This document shows positions 16,352-23,513 of a stretch of DNA of 45,529 nucleotides, one piece after another. Source of the stretch: Pelosinus propionicus DSM 13327 (GTDB lineage: Bacteria; Bacillota; Negativicutes; DSM-13327); contig NZ_FOTS01000042.1 in the NCBI RefSeq assembly GCF_900114615.1, positions 1 to 45,529 on the forward strand, written 5' to 3'. Numbering within the stretch: position 1 is the first letter of the stretch; each line of letters opens with the position of its first letter. A program made the translations under genes and the position numbers. The notes beneath the pieces were generated by a model. The model did not search any database and was not told the origin of the DNA. It saw only the letters and a list, made by a program, of their open reading frames with translations.

Positions 16352-16657
16352 ATGCTTAAATCAACAACAACGCCTATCAAAAGCATTATTTCAGGTCAGA
16401 CAATTCCAGCAGGTGATTTTGAAGAAGGATGGCAAGAGCTTGTTTTAAAACGACAGGTTATGATTAATGAAAAGTTAGATGCTGTAGGCTTGTCTACTGA
16501 CTGCTTAGTGGAAATGTTAGAGAAATCAGCAAGTAAAGAATTAGCGGAAGATATCAAGGATACTATATTCCATCTGCAAACTAGCGTTACTTATACGCAC
16601 TACAATAAAGGCTTTCTTGATGGCATAAAGTTTGCAATGATGGCGGGACAGTTATAA
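16352..16657 (+). CDS. Small helical phage-type protein
   Basis: 101 residues, acidic and mostly helical, first gene after the strong promoter, with AAGGAGG before the ATG. The C-terminal YNKGFLDGIKFA resembles the tail of the protein at 14251. Family not recognised with confidence. Confidence 0.68.
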   Translation: MLKSTTTPIKSIISGQTIPAGDFEEGWQELVLKRQVMINEKLDAVGLSTDCLVEMLEKSASKELAEDIKDTIFHLQTSVTYTHYNKGFLDGIKFAMMAGQL

Positions 16658-16709
16658 GTTTAATCGTTCTATGTATTATGTGAAGAAATAGTTAAAGGGG
16701 TGTATTTTA

Positions 16710-16874
16710 ATGACAATCCATGATCAAATAAAAGAGCAGCGAAGTAGTGAATGTTTTACGCTTATGGATTCGATTAATAATTTAACTGCTAGCCAAGCTG
16801 ATAATATAGTACTGAAAATAGTTTCTTTCATAAACAAGCAAGCTGAACCTGATGATCTCTTAAGTGGTGAATAA
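16710..16874 (+). CDS. 54-residue unknown protein
   Basis: ATG 16710 to TAA 16872-16874, with AAAGGGG about 8 bases upstream. The peptide starts MTIHDQIKEQRSSE and includes a helix (ASQADNIVLKIVSFINK). Spacing to both neighbours fits an operon. Function unknown. Confidence 0.6.
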   Translation: MTIHDQIKEQRSSECFTLMDSINNLTASQADNIVLKIVSFINKQAEPDDLLSGE

Positions 16875-16928
16875 TATTTTATTGTAAGAGGTAAATTATA
16901 GAAAATAATATTATAGGAGTTGTTATAT

Positions 16929-17354
16929 ATGAAAGGCTATGAAAGACTTCAAACAATAATTGGTCGTGAAATTAATGGTGATGAATTATCTATGGTGGCT
17001 ACAATTTTTAAGACAAGTATGGAATTCTTCTGCCAGGAAGAGTCTATAAGTCCTTGGATAGTTGAACCAGAACCGATTGGTGATGCTGAACATTTTAGCC
17101 CCATTGAAATGATCAATTGCGCGATTAAAAAGTATGTGGATTTAGTACCTCTATTTATAACAAGTGATGAGCAGCAAATATTTGATATGCCTAATAGTGG
17201 AGAAACAAGAGAATATCAGATTGTAGATTTTAAAGGATATGTTGAATGGGCTAGACGTGATGATGGTAAATATGCCGTTGATCCAGAATTTATAGATAAG
17301 TTTTTAAAACTTTATCCTGATGCTATGAAGATGAAGCTCATTGAGATATCCTGA
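16929..17354 (+). CDS. Unknown 141-residue phage-type protein
   Basis: An acidic soluble protein with no recognised domain. GGAG lies 9 bases before ATG 16929; a TTG three codons earlier is less likely. It sits in the same plus-strand row as its neighbours. No catalytic motif seen. Confidence 0.62.
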   Translation: MKGYERLQTIIGREINGDELSMVATIFKTSMEFFCQEESISPWIVEPEPIGDAEHFSPIEMINCAIKKYVDLVPLFITSDEQQIFDMPNSGETREYQIVDFKGYVEWARRDDGKYAVDPEFIDKFLKLYPDAMKMKLIEIS

Positions 17355-17415
17355 GAAGGTACAGGATAATTGTAGGTGAATTAATATTCCATAGTAAATT
17401 CTAAGGGGGATAACT

Positions 17416-17805
17416 ATGGACGAATATTTAACACCAGACGAAGTAGGCAAGATACTAAAGGTAAATGAAAAGGTTATAGGAGATTTATTGAACTCGGGTG
17501 ATATTCCAGGAATTAAGATCGGACATTTATGGCGAATACCTAAAGCTAAATTTGAAAAATGTTTCGAATCAAATATAAAGCCTATTAAGGCTATAAATAA
17601 TAATTTATTTGTGCAATCAGAAAAGTTTGATATAGAAAAGACTTATGATTGTGATGAAGTTGCCGAAAGATACAGAGTCAAGAAGCTTACTGTATGGCAA
17701 TGGATTCGAGACAAAAAACTGAATGCGGTTCAGACAGGCAAAAATTATCGTATTCGACAAGAAGATTTGAAAGAGTTTGAAGATGCAAGGAGTACTAAGT
17801 GGTAA
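17416..17805 (+). CDS. Tandem excisionase-type HTH protein
   Basis: 129 residues with two HTH_17/excisionase-family winged-helix domains: residues 4-52 (YLTPDEVGKILKVNEKVIGD, IKIGHLWRIPK) and 73-126 (YDCDEVAERYRVKKLTVWQW, TGKNYRIRQEDLKEFE). Proteins of this type act as recombination directionality factors or regulators. With the integrase present it is a good candidate for the excision factor. AAGGGGG precedes the start. Confidence 0.8.
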   Translation: MDEYLTPDEVGKILKVNEKVIGDLLNSGDIPGIKIGHLWRIPKAKFEKCFESNIKPIKAINNNLFVQSEKFDIEKTYDCDEVAERYRVKKLTVWQWIRDKKLNAVQTGKNYRIRQEDLKEFEDARSTKW

Positions 17806-17862
17806 TCCCCTGTCATTAAATTAATGGCAGGAGGAAGAAGTTTTAAAAAATTATGAGTTAAA

Positions 17863-17886
17863 AAGCAGGGGTTAATACTCCTGCTT
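17863..17886 (+). terminator. Probable terminator of the plus-strand row
   Basis: AAGCAGG / CCTGCTT with two inner pairs and loop TTAATA, then CCTTATTT. An additional hairpin, CCTGTCATT / AATGGCAGG, lies just after the stop codon near 17809-17831. Confidence 0.5.
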
Positions 17887-18018
17887 CCTTATTTGTTGAA
17901 GTTATGGTATAGATTTGCTGTTATATTATTGTGACTTATATGTAGAATGGTGAGCAGGAAATGCAGGCGGCGGTGGAGAAGTTAAGTTTTACATAGTTAT
18001 CAGAGGAGATACAATTTT

Positions 18019-18927
18019 ATGGCATCTGTTGTTTTAGAGTTACAGGCTGAATTGATTAAATCTGATTCTCGGCTTAGCGATTTATTGCGTAAGGGTTTGC
18101 TTATTTCTAAGAAACTTCACTTGAAAGATTTTGAAACATGGATTTTGAATGAGTTGGAAGGCTATAATGTTTCGACACCTCTTCCCGAATATAGGATTCT
18201 TTATGGAAAGTTATATACATTTAACGCATTAGTAGGAAAACGAATAATGTCAATTTCTGATAAATCCTTTGAAGAACTACTTTCAAAACGACCAATGCAT
18301 TATCCTATGCCCGAATTAGAAAAAATGATTGAAGATAGCACTAATCAAAATACTTTAGAGTTTGTCTTTTCTGGTGAATTTCAATCTAAGTTGCAAAATC
18401 TCTGGGGGCGTGAATATCGATTTTCTTTGCACCTTGAACAATATCAATTAGAAGGAATTGTTGGTGCGGTTAAAACTGCTCTTCTTAAATGGGTACTTCA
18501 ACTAGAATCTGATGGTATTTTAGGAGATGGTATAGTGTTCTCAGATAAAGAAAAAGAATCTGCAGCCTTGCGGCACCACACTGTTAATAATTTCTATGCA
18601 CCTGTCCAAAACTCTCAGATCCAGCAGCACACGCAAGGATCTACACAGTCATTGACTGTAGAACAGGTGGATTTCGGAAAAATTAAAGAGACGGTTCAAG
18701 ATATACTGACTAAACTCGATACTATAGATGTAGTGGACAATCAGAGAGAAGATTTAGGGGTTGAACTGCAAACGATGATTTCTCAACTTAAGTCTTCTAA
18801 TCCCAAAATTGGTGTTTTGAAGGAATGTTGGGCGAGTGCAAGAAATATATTAGAAGGAACAACCGGAAGTTTAATAGCAAGTGGACTTGCAGCTAAGATT
18901 CAATTTTTATCTGAATTACTTAAATAA
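18019..18927 (+). CDS. AbiTii-domain abortive infection protein
   Basis: 302 residues. The N-terminal about 190 residues match the AbiTii pattern as I know it: SRLSDLLRKGLLISKKLHLKD, WILNELEGYN, PLPEYRILYGKL. A linker with NNFYAPVQNSQIQQHTQGST follows, then a helical C-terminal domain. AbiTii proteins are linked to abortive phage infection; their mechanism is poorly known. The gene sits in the accessory position near the right att site with its own leader, typical of defence cargo in satellites and prophages. Not part of the phage operons. Confidence 0.8.
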   Translation: MASVVLELQAELIKSDSRLSDLLRKGLLISKKLHLKDFETWILNELEGYNVSTPLPEYRILYGKLYTFNALVGKRIMSISDKSFEELLSKRPMHYPMPELEKMIEDSTNQNTLEFVFSGEFQSKLQNLWGREYRFSLHLEQYQLEGIVGAVKTALLKWVLQLESDGILGDGIVFSDKEKESAALRHHTVNNFYAPVQNSQIQQHTQGSTQSLTVEQVDFGKIKETVQDILTKLDTIDVVDNQREDLGVELQTMISQLKSSNPKIGVLKECWASARNILEGTTGSLIASGLAAKIQFLSELLK

Positions 18928-19323
18928 TTTAGAGCCGTAAGTCTCTTATCTTTTTCACCTTTATTTTATTTATACTATCTAAATTTTCTCTTTTATGTAC
19001 GGATAGAGAATAAGAAATATATTACGCTCAGTAGTTTAATTTATAGTTGCTACGGAATGTAAATTAGTGAAAGCAAAATTCTTAAATGGTAATTTTAAAA
19101 TATTTATACAATGCAAATATATAACTTATGAGTATTCCGATTTATAAAAAAACTAAATAATTAGCTAGTTCTTAGCAGGAATTTATTAATTTTAATAGAA
19201 GAAATTAGTAAAGAAAAAAGTATGCTTTTCGGAATAGAATGGAAAAATTTGTTGACAATTATTTATAATGTGATATTGTTAGTTAAGATCATTCCTGATT
19301 TTAGAGGAAGGGGAGTTGGGTTT
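18928..19323. other. 396-base non-coding stretch
   Basis: Contains the second copy of the approximately 80-bp repeat (18995-19073), then AT-rich DNA. TTGACA (19253-19258) with TGATATTGT 17 bases later could be the promoter for the toxin-antitoxin-like pair that follows. No gene seen. Confidence 0.4.
18995..19073. repeat. Dispersed intergenic repeat, copy B
   Basis: Matches 6508-6588, with blocks TAGTTTAATTTATA, GTTGCTACGGAATGTAA and TTAGTGAAA. Copy B lies inside the element between the AbiTii gene and the GNAT pair. Copy A lies outside the element. Confidence 0.75.
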
Positions 19324-19467
19324 ATGGCAGCTAGTTTACGTGAGTATCCCACAATCAGCGGGAAGGATGCTAAGAAGTTTATGATAAAAGTAGAGAAAAA
19401 TCAATATAATATGCAGAGGGTAGTATCACTAAAATCTCCTAACCCTATAAAGCATGGTAGAAGTTAA
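19324..19467 (+). CDS. 47-residue antitoxin-like protein, REYPxIxGKDAKxF type
   Basis: ATG 19324 with AAGGGGAG upstream. The peptide MAASLREYPTISGKDAKKF continues to a basic tail. It overlaps the downstream GNAT gene by 14 bases. A second gene of the same family (MPVKFREYPIIRGKDAKRF) lies at 20059. The small-protein-before-GNAT order resembles a GNAT toxin-antitoxin pair such as TacA-TacT, but this protein is shorter than usual RHH antitoxins and shows no clear RHH. An antitoxin role is inference. Confidence 0.6.
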   Translation: MAASLREYPTISGKDAKKFMIKVEKNQYNMQRVVSLKSPNPIKHGRS

Positions 19468-19984
19468 CTTTAACCCTTCAAAATTAAGTTTGAGGGGTAT
19501 TTCTTTTTCTGATTTTAATTGTACTAAGCAATTTAGGTGTAGCAATACTACAATGGATGATTTTCTAATATATGAAGCATATGTTGCTCATCTGCAAAGA
19601 GATGCAAGTACTACACTTGTTTTTTATGATAATAATTTAGCGGCGTATTTTACTTTACAAAGAAATGATATAACAATATTAACTGAGAATTCCGAAGCTA
19701 TAAAAGTCCAAGCATTGGCGTTAGCTAGGCTGGCTGTTTCTAAACAATATCAATGTAAAGGTATTGGTACTTTTATAATTGAACGAATTAAAGAAATTGC
19801 TTACATGACGAATGAACGATTTATAAAGACTGATGCAGTATTTGAGAAATGGAAATGGTATGAAAAGAGAGGATTTCAATATGCTATTGAGGACGAAATT
19901 AACCCTGAGACAACCGAAGGGTTAGTATATATGATAATGGACTTGTATGATGAAGAGCTAATTAGTCAATATTTTGAAGAGTAA
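19454..19984 (+). CDS. GNAT acetyltransferase, toxin-like
   Basis: 176 residues of GNAT fold. The acetyl-CoA loop is QCKGIG at 100-105, preceded by ALARLAVSKQY, and the acid-base tyrosine is probably Y136 in WKWYEKRGF. This layout (ARLAV, QxxGxG, WYExxGF) is shared with TacT/AtaT-type tRNA-acetylating toxins and their housekeeping relatives. It starts inside the upstream 47-residue gene with no clear ribosome site of its own, so translation is coupled. A toxin role fits the accessory location but is not shown by sequence alone. Confidence 0.75.
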   Translation: MVEVNFNPSKLSLRGISFSDFNCTKQFRCSNTTMDDFLIYEAYVAHLQRDASTTLVFYDNNLAAYFTLQRNDITILTENSEAIKVQALALARLAVSKQYQCKGIGTFIIERIKEIAYMTNERFIKTDAVFEKWKWYEKRGFQYAIEDEINPETTEGLVYMIMDLYDEELISQYFEE

Positions 19985-20058
19985 TAAAAAAATAGTTATT
20001 TATAAGTCTAAGCAAAAATGGGCATGAATATAATAGACTACAGTGAGGTGATATTTTT

Positions 20059-20208
20059 ATGCCTGTGAAGTTTCGTGAATATCCAATTATTAGAGGCAAG
20101 GATGCAAAACGATTTATTAAACGGCGGGAAAAAACTGACCGACATATTGAATTTAGGAAAAGCAAATTCTTAGAAAAAATGATTATTACGATTAATGTAA
20201 AAAAATAA
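20059..20208 (+). CDS. Orphan paralog of the antitoxin-like protein
   Basis: 49 residues from ATG 20059 (GAGGTG upstream) to TAA 20206-20208. MPVKFREYPIIRGKDAKRF aligns with the protein at 19324; the rest is lysine- and arginine-rich. It has no toxin gene after it. It could protect against, or cross-regulate with, the neighbouring pair (inference). Confidence 0.6.
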   Translation: MPVKFREYPIIRGKDAKRFIKRREKTDRHIEFRKSKFLEKMIITINVKK

Positions 20209-20253
20209 TTATAGTTTAACACTTTTATTACGTGTTGAATATAATAAAGGGTC

Positions 20254-20290
20254 AACAAAAGTACAAGCTACTAACGCCTGTACTTTTGTT
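20254..20290 (+). terminator. Terminator after the orphan antitoxin-like gene
   Basis: A perfect 12-bp stem AACAAAAGTACA / TGTACTTTTGTT with a 13-nt loop, then GTTTATT. It marks the right end of element transcription. Confidence 0.75.
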
Positions 20291-20316
20291 GTTTATTGGC
20301 GTTGGTTTCTAAGTCT

Positions 20317-20337
20317 TAAGGGACAAAATAAGGGACA
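20317..20337. promoter_or_regulatory. Two TAAGGGACA repeats, probable integrase arm sites (right)
   Basis: TAAGGGACA at 20317-20325 and 20329-20337, 12 bases apart, immediately left of the att repeat. Same motif as the five copies at 7911-8025. Confidence 0.6.
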
Positions 20338-20342
20338 GTTGA

Positions 20343-20431
20343 CATAAGAAAAGCCTTCGCATACCTGCGAAGGCTTAATTTACATGGTGACCCCGGAGGG
20401 ATTCGAACCCCCGACCTATTGATTCGAAGTC
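20343..20431. repeat. attR-side repeat with restored tRNA 3' half and hairpin
   Basis: 89 bp matching 7729-7816. It restores the tRNA-Arg 3' half and also the downstream hairpin, whose stem here reads AAGCCTTCGCA / TGCGAAGGCTT against AAGCCTTTGCA / TGCAAAGGCTT on the left. The change is compensatory. Confidence 0.9.
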
Positions 20432-20461
20432 AAGTGCTCTATCCAGCTGAGCTACGGAGCC
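20385..20461 (-). tRNA. tRNA-Arg (anticodon UCG)
   Basis: 77 nt including an encoded CCA. The acceptor stem is GGCTCCG with CGGGGTC (two G-U pairs). The D arm is GCTCAGCTGGATAGAGC, the anticodon loop CTTCGAA (anticodon at plus-strand 20425-20427), and the T arm GGGGGTTCGAATCCC-type. The part from the anticodon loop to the 3' end was supplied by the integrated element. It is the only complete tRNA I see. Confidence 0.95.
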
Positions 20462-20763
20462 ACTTAAGTCACATATTCTATTGTAGCGAATGATAGGTGA
20501 AATGTCAAATCTTTATAAGTATATGAGAAGTATCTGATGATTAACTATTTTAATAAGTCCCATATGAAAAGTAGTACTGCAAAGAAATGAACTAAGACTG
20601 ATAATGAATTTAAAACTCGATTTGAATCGTAGTCGTCTTTTAGGATTTTTTTAGCGAATCAAAGAAATAATAATAATGTTGCATCTGATTACTAAGAGAT
20701 TCATTATAGTATGTTTCTTTCGAGGATGAAGTACCAGATGATATCAGAAAGCGAGGCGATATA
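20462..20763. other. 302-base non-coding gap
   Basis: AT-rich DNA between tRNA-Arg and the YIEGIA gene. It must hold the promoters of both. I see no clear -35/-10 pair, hairpin or short gene. Confidence 0.4.
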
Positions 20764-21687
20764 ATGGATGGACGCGGACCGATGATTATATCTACTGAAG
20801 ATTTATGGTTAATCATTATTGCAATCGCAATGGGAACAATGGCAAGGCTGCTTGTATTAAAAGTCGATTATAAACAATATCCTTCTTACCCCAATGGAGT
20901 TCTTATCCATATAGTGCTGGCGTTTGTAGCAGCATCAATCGGAGCTGTTGCCATTCCAGCTATTAAGTCCAATAATTATACCGCTGTAACTTTTCTTGCA
21001 TTGGCTGTGCAAAATTTTCGTGATGTGAGAAAGACGGAGCGCGAGAGCTTAAAAGATTTGGAAGAGACCGAATATACCCCTCGTGGAAATGCGTACATAG
21101 ATGGAATCGCCAAGACTTTTGAAGCAAGAAATTATTTTGCATTAGTTGTTTCTCTAGCGTCGGCGGCTTCGATGGAGATTGTTGCAGCATTGCACATCGG
21201 TATCATGTTCCAAGTGGTGGCAGGGGTGATTGCCGGATCTATTGTTTATCAGGTAATTAGCAGATTTTCCAAGGGGAAAAGTGTTGGGGATGTTGCAGAG
21301 GTTCGTCTTGCCGAAATAAAAGTAGAAGGTTGTGAAGTTTTTGTTGAAGGTACCTTCGTAACCAATCTTGCAGGAACCGAGAACGCTCAGAAGATGATTG
21401 AGAAGGAAGGCGTAGCGGTTATTATTGAGCCCAGCCAGAAGCATTCTGCTATTGCACTTCATAATTTTGGGCAGCGAAAGGCAATTCTTTTTGAAGCGAC
21501 TCGGACACTTGGGGCTAAGCGGTATAATTTCACACGCAAAGACTATGAAACTGGAAGAATCATCATATTATTTGTACCTATCGTTAGAGATCTTGAGAAA
21601 CTGATTGATGTTGTTAAAAATACACCACTATTAGAATCTGTTAAAAAGAGTCATGCTGTACTACGGTCAAAAGCAGTGGAGGATTAA
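20764..21687 (+). CDS. YIEGIA family membrane protein
   Basis: 307 residues. About four hydrophobic segments fill residues 10-165. Between them lies RGNAYIDGIAKTFEARNY (about 107-124), a close form of the YIEGIA signature. The soluble C-terminal domain covers about 170-307. The family is found in spore-forming Firmicutes and its function is not established. It is followed two bases later by its small partner gene. GAGGCG precedes the ATG. Confidence 0.8.
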   Translation: MDGRGPMIISTEDLWLIIIAIAMGTMARLLVLKVDYKQYPSYPNGVLIHIVLAFVAASIGAVAIPAIKSNNYTAVTFLALAVQNFRDVRKTERESLKDLEETEYTPRGNAYIDGIAKTFEARNYFALVVSLASAASMEIVAALHIGIMFQVVAGVIAGSIVYQVISRFSKGKSVGDVAEVRLAEIKVEGCEVFVEGTFVTNLAGTENAQKMIEKEGVAVIIEPSQKHSAIALHNFGQRKAILFEATRTLGAKRYNFTRKDYETGRIIILFVPIVRDLEKLIDVVKNTPLLESVKKSHAVLRSKAVED

Positions 21688-21689
21688 TT

Positions 21690-21899
21690 ATGGGAAATGA
21701 AAGGTCACAAAGGCAGACCGCAGCAATCATTGCTGTTGTCACTCTCTCAAATCATAAAATAGTAAGTGCAGGTGAAGCATTCGTCCTAGAGGCTAAGAAT
21801 GAAGAAGAACAGCAAAAACTAACACTTGAGATCGCAAAGACGGTTAAAGGTGATGTAACACAATTAAGCAATGGGATCTATTTAATTCTTAGAAGTTAA
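21690..21899 (+). CDS. Small partner of YIEGIA protein (capping-complex subunit type)
   Basis: 69 residues, soluble alpha/beta (TAAIIAVVTLSNHKIVSAGE, LSNGIYLILRS). It lies two bases after the YIEGIA gene. In databases I remember a small protein named capping complex subunit for YIEGIA in the same position, which fits. No independent function is known to me. Ends in a shared terminator. Confidence 0.7.
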   Translation: MGNERSQRQTAAIIAVVTLSNHKIVSAGEAFVLEAKNEEEQQKLTLEIAKTVKGDVTQLSNGIYLILRS

Positions 21900-21940
21900 A
21901 AATAGTACAGCATAAAATGGGTTTATGCTGTACTATTTTT
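21898..21940. terminator. Bidirectional terminator between YIEGIA pair and DUF421 gene
   Basis: A 19-bp stem (21898-21916 / 21922-21940), AAAAATAGTACAGCATAAA and its complement, loop ATGGG-type. The right arm contains the stop codon and last codons of the minus-strand DUF421 gene. Confidence 0.9.
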
Positions 21941-22573
21941 TTTATCATTAGCAACTAATTTTTTAAAAACGTCATCTTCTGAGCGGGAATCTTCAACTTT
22001 GTTTTCAATCGGTACTGGAGGGGGTTCAGCGGGAGACTCATTTGAATGACCGTTTATAGACTTTTCGATGCTTGCCAAGCGATCCAGCAGGCGTTCAAAT
22101 TCCCAGCGGTCAACAGGCTGTAGTTCATCCTTGAGTATAAATCCAAATCGGCCGTTAGGTTCAATGGTTCCCCATTTTACATCCGATACTTTCGATATAC
22201 TTGCTTGACGAAGTTCCATTTCTAGTTGTTGAATTGTCATTCGAACTTGTTTGAGCCTTTCGCGCTTCATTTCTCCATTTTCAATGAGCACTACAGGATG
22301 TCCAGTGAAAATTTTCTTTAAAAATGGAAATCTGATTTCAGAGTATTCAATTGCGATAAGAGTAAATACTGCAACTGCAACTAACACAAAGGTATCGATT
22401 AGCTCAGATCCTACAAGCGGCTCAATTAAAACAGTGCCTACTGCTAACATGACTACTGTTTGCGCCACTGTCATTTGTGCCAGAGATTTACGTCCTGCAA
22501 TGCGTAAGATAAGTGTACCGTAAAGTATGGTAAGCAAGGTTTTCCAAATAAGGGAAAAATCAAGAGAACCCAC
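21923..22573 (-). CDS. DUF421 (YetF-type) membrane protein
   Basis: 216 residues. The N-terminal about 75 residues carry three hydrophobic segments with RIAGRKSLAQMT, the conserved start of the DUF421/YetF family. A cytoplasmic domain follows (HPVVLIENGEMKRERLKQVRMT), then a proline-rich, charged tail of about 50 residues not usual for short relatives. YetF-type proteins are spore- and membrane-associated in Bacillus, role unclear. It follows the aquaporin gene by 13 bases, so the two probably form an operon. Confidence 0.82.
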   Translation of the reverse strand: MGSLDFSLIWKTLLTILYGTLILRIAGRKSLAQMTVAQTVVMLAVGTVLIEPLVGSELIDTFVLVAVAVFTLIAIEYSEIRFPFLKKIFTGHPVVLIENGEMKRERLKQVRMTIQQLEMELRQASISKVSDVKWGTIEPNGRFGFILKDELQPVDRWEFERLLDRLASIEKSINGHSNESPAEPPPVPIENKVEDSRSEDDVFKKLVANDKKNSTA

Positions 22574-22586
22574 TAGTAAAAGGGCC

Positions 22587-23321
22587 TTACACTAAATTTG
22601 TAGCTCTGCAAAATAGAAATGCTAAGCTGGCGCCAAGCATAGGACCTACGATGGGAATCCAGGCATATCCCCAGTTGGAGCTGCCCTTACTGGCGATAGG
22701 CAATATCGCATGAGCAATCCGGGGACCTAGGTCGCGGGCAGGATTGATGGCATAGCCCGTGGTTCCGCCCATGCTCAGACCAATACCCCATATTATCATC
22801 GCAATGATATAGATATTAAGGCCAGTACCGAAACCTGGATTACCTTGTACGGCTTTACTCGCAGTTGTGAAAAATGCGATTAGTAAGAAAGCAGTCGCTA
22901 AAAGCTCAGAAAGGAGGTTTGCCATAGGACTATTGATAGCAGGACCCGTGGCGAATACGCTTAGTTTCCCTTCTTTGCTATCTGTAGCTCCCCAATGAGG
23001 AAGAAACATCAGCCAAGTGACAGTTGCACCTGCAATACCGCCAAGTATTTGAACAAGCATAGTAGGAATGGCTTGTGCAAAGGTGTATGTACCTGCAAAG
23101 GTCTTGAAAAGAGTAACAGCTGGATTGAGATCTGCTTGAGGAGCACCTAAGGAAATGGCAGTAAATGCACCAATCATAACACCGAAAGCCCAGCCAGCAC
23201 TTGTGCAGATCCAGCCAGCTCCATTGGCGTAAGATTTTGCTAAGGTTAGATTTGCATTTACGCCGCAGCCAAAAGAAATTAGAACTAAAGTACCAAAAAA
23301 CTCGCCAAATAAATTTGTCAT
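22587..23321 (-). CDS. glpF: Aquaglyceroporin / glycerol facilitator (MIP family)
   Basis: 244 residues, six hydrophobic segments and two half-helices bearing the NPA motifs N66-P-A and N193-P-A. The aspartate in NPARD (D197) is typical of glycerol-conducting members rather than pure water channels. It would allow passive entry of glycerol or other small solutes. GGAGG lies 5 bases before the ATG. No glpK or glpD gene is adjacent, so the symbol rests on homology only. Confidence 0.85.
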   Translation of the reverse strand: MTNLFGEFFGTLVLISFGCGVNANLTLAKSYANGAGWICTSAGWAFGVMIGAFTAISLGAPQADLNPAVTLFKTFAGTYTFAQAIPTMLVQILGGIAGATVTWLMFLPHWGATDSKEGKLSVFATGPAINSPMANLLSELLATAFLLIAFFTTASKAVQGNPGFGTGLNIYIIAMIIWGIGLSMGGTTGYAINPARDLGPRIAHAILPIASKGSSNWGYAWIPIVGPMLGASLAFLFCRATNLV

Positions 23322-23513
23322 AATGTCCTCCTTAAGATAATGTGATGATTTTTTTAGTAATCTGCAAAAATACGCATTAATATACGCATTACTTTATTTG
23401 CTATACAGATTAACTCGTAATGTGTGTCAAGGAAGGGCAAACTGTTTAGCAGAGCTTTGGTAGACAAGTAGTTTAAAGTGTATATAATGAATAATAAGGG
23501 AGGTGTTTTTTTT

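Larger units (their letters stand above)
7729..20431. mobile_element. Integrated 12.7 kb element in tRNA-Arg(UCG): satellite-like or reduced prophage
   Basis: The element is bounded by a duplicated tRNA-Arg 3' half plus downstream hairpin (7729-7816 and 20343-20431). A tyrosine integrase lies at the left end. Contents in order are integrase and an unknown partner, regulators with Bro-N and HTH domains, an initiator-like protein, a DnaB-like helicase, small phage-type genes, an XRE repressor, excisionase-like HTH proteins, an AbiTii-type defence gene and a GNAT toxin-like module. I see no capsid, tail, portal, protease, terminase or lysis gene. Size and content match phage-inducible chromosomal island-like satellites. 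A deleted prophage is the alternative. Confidence 0.85.
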
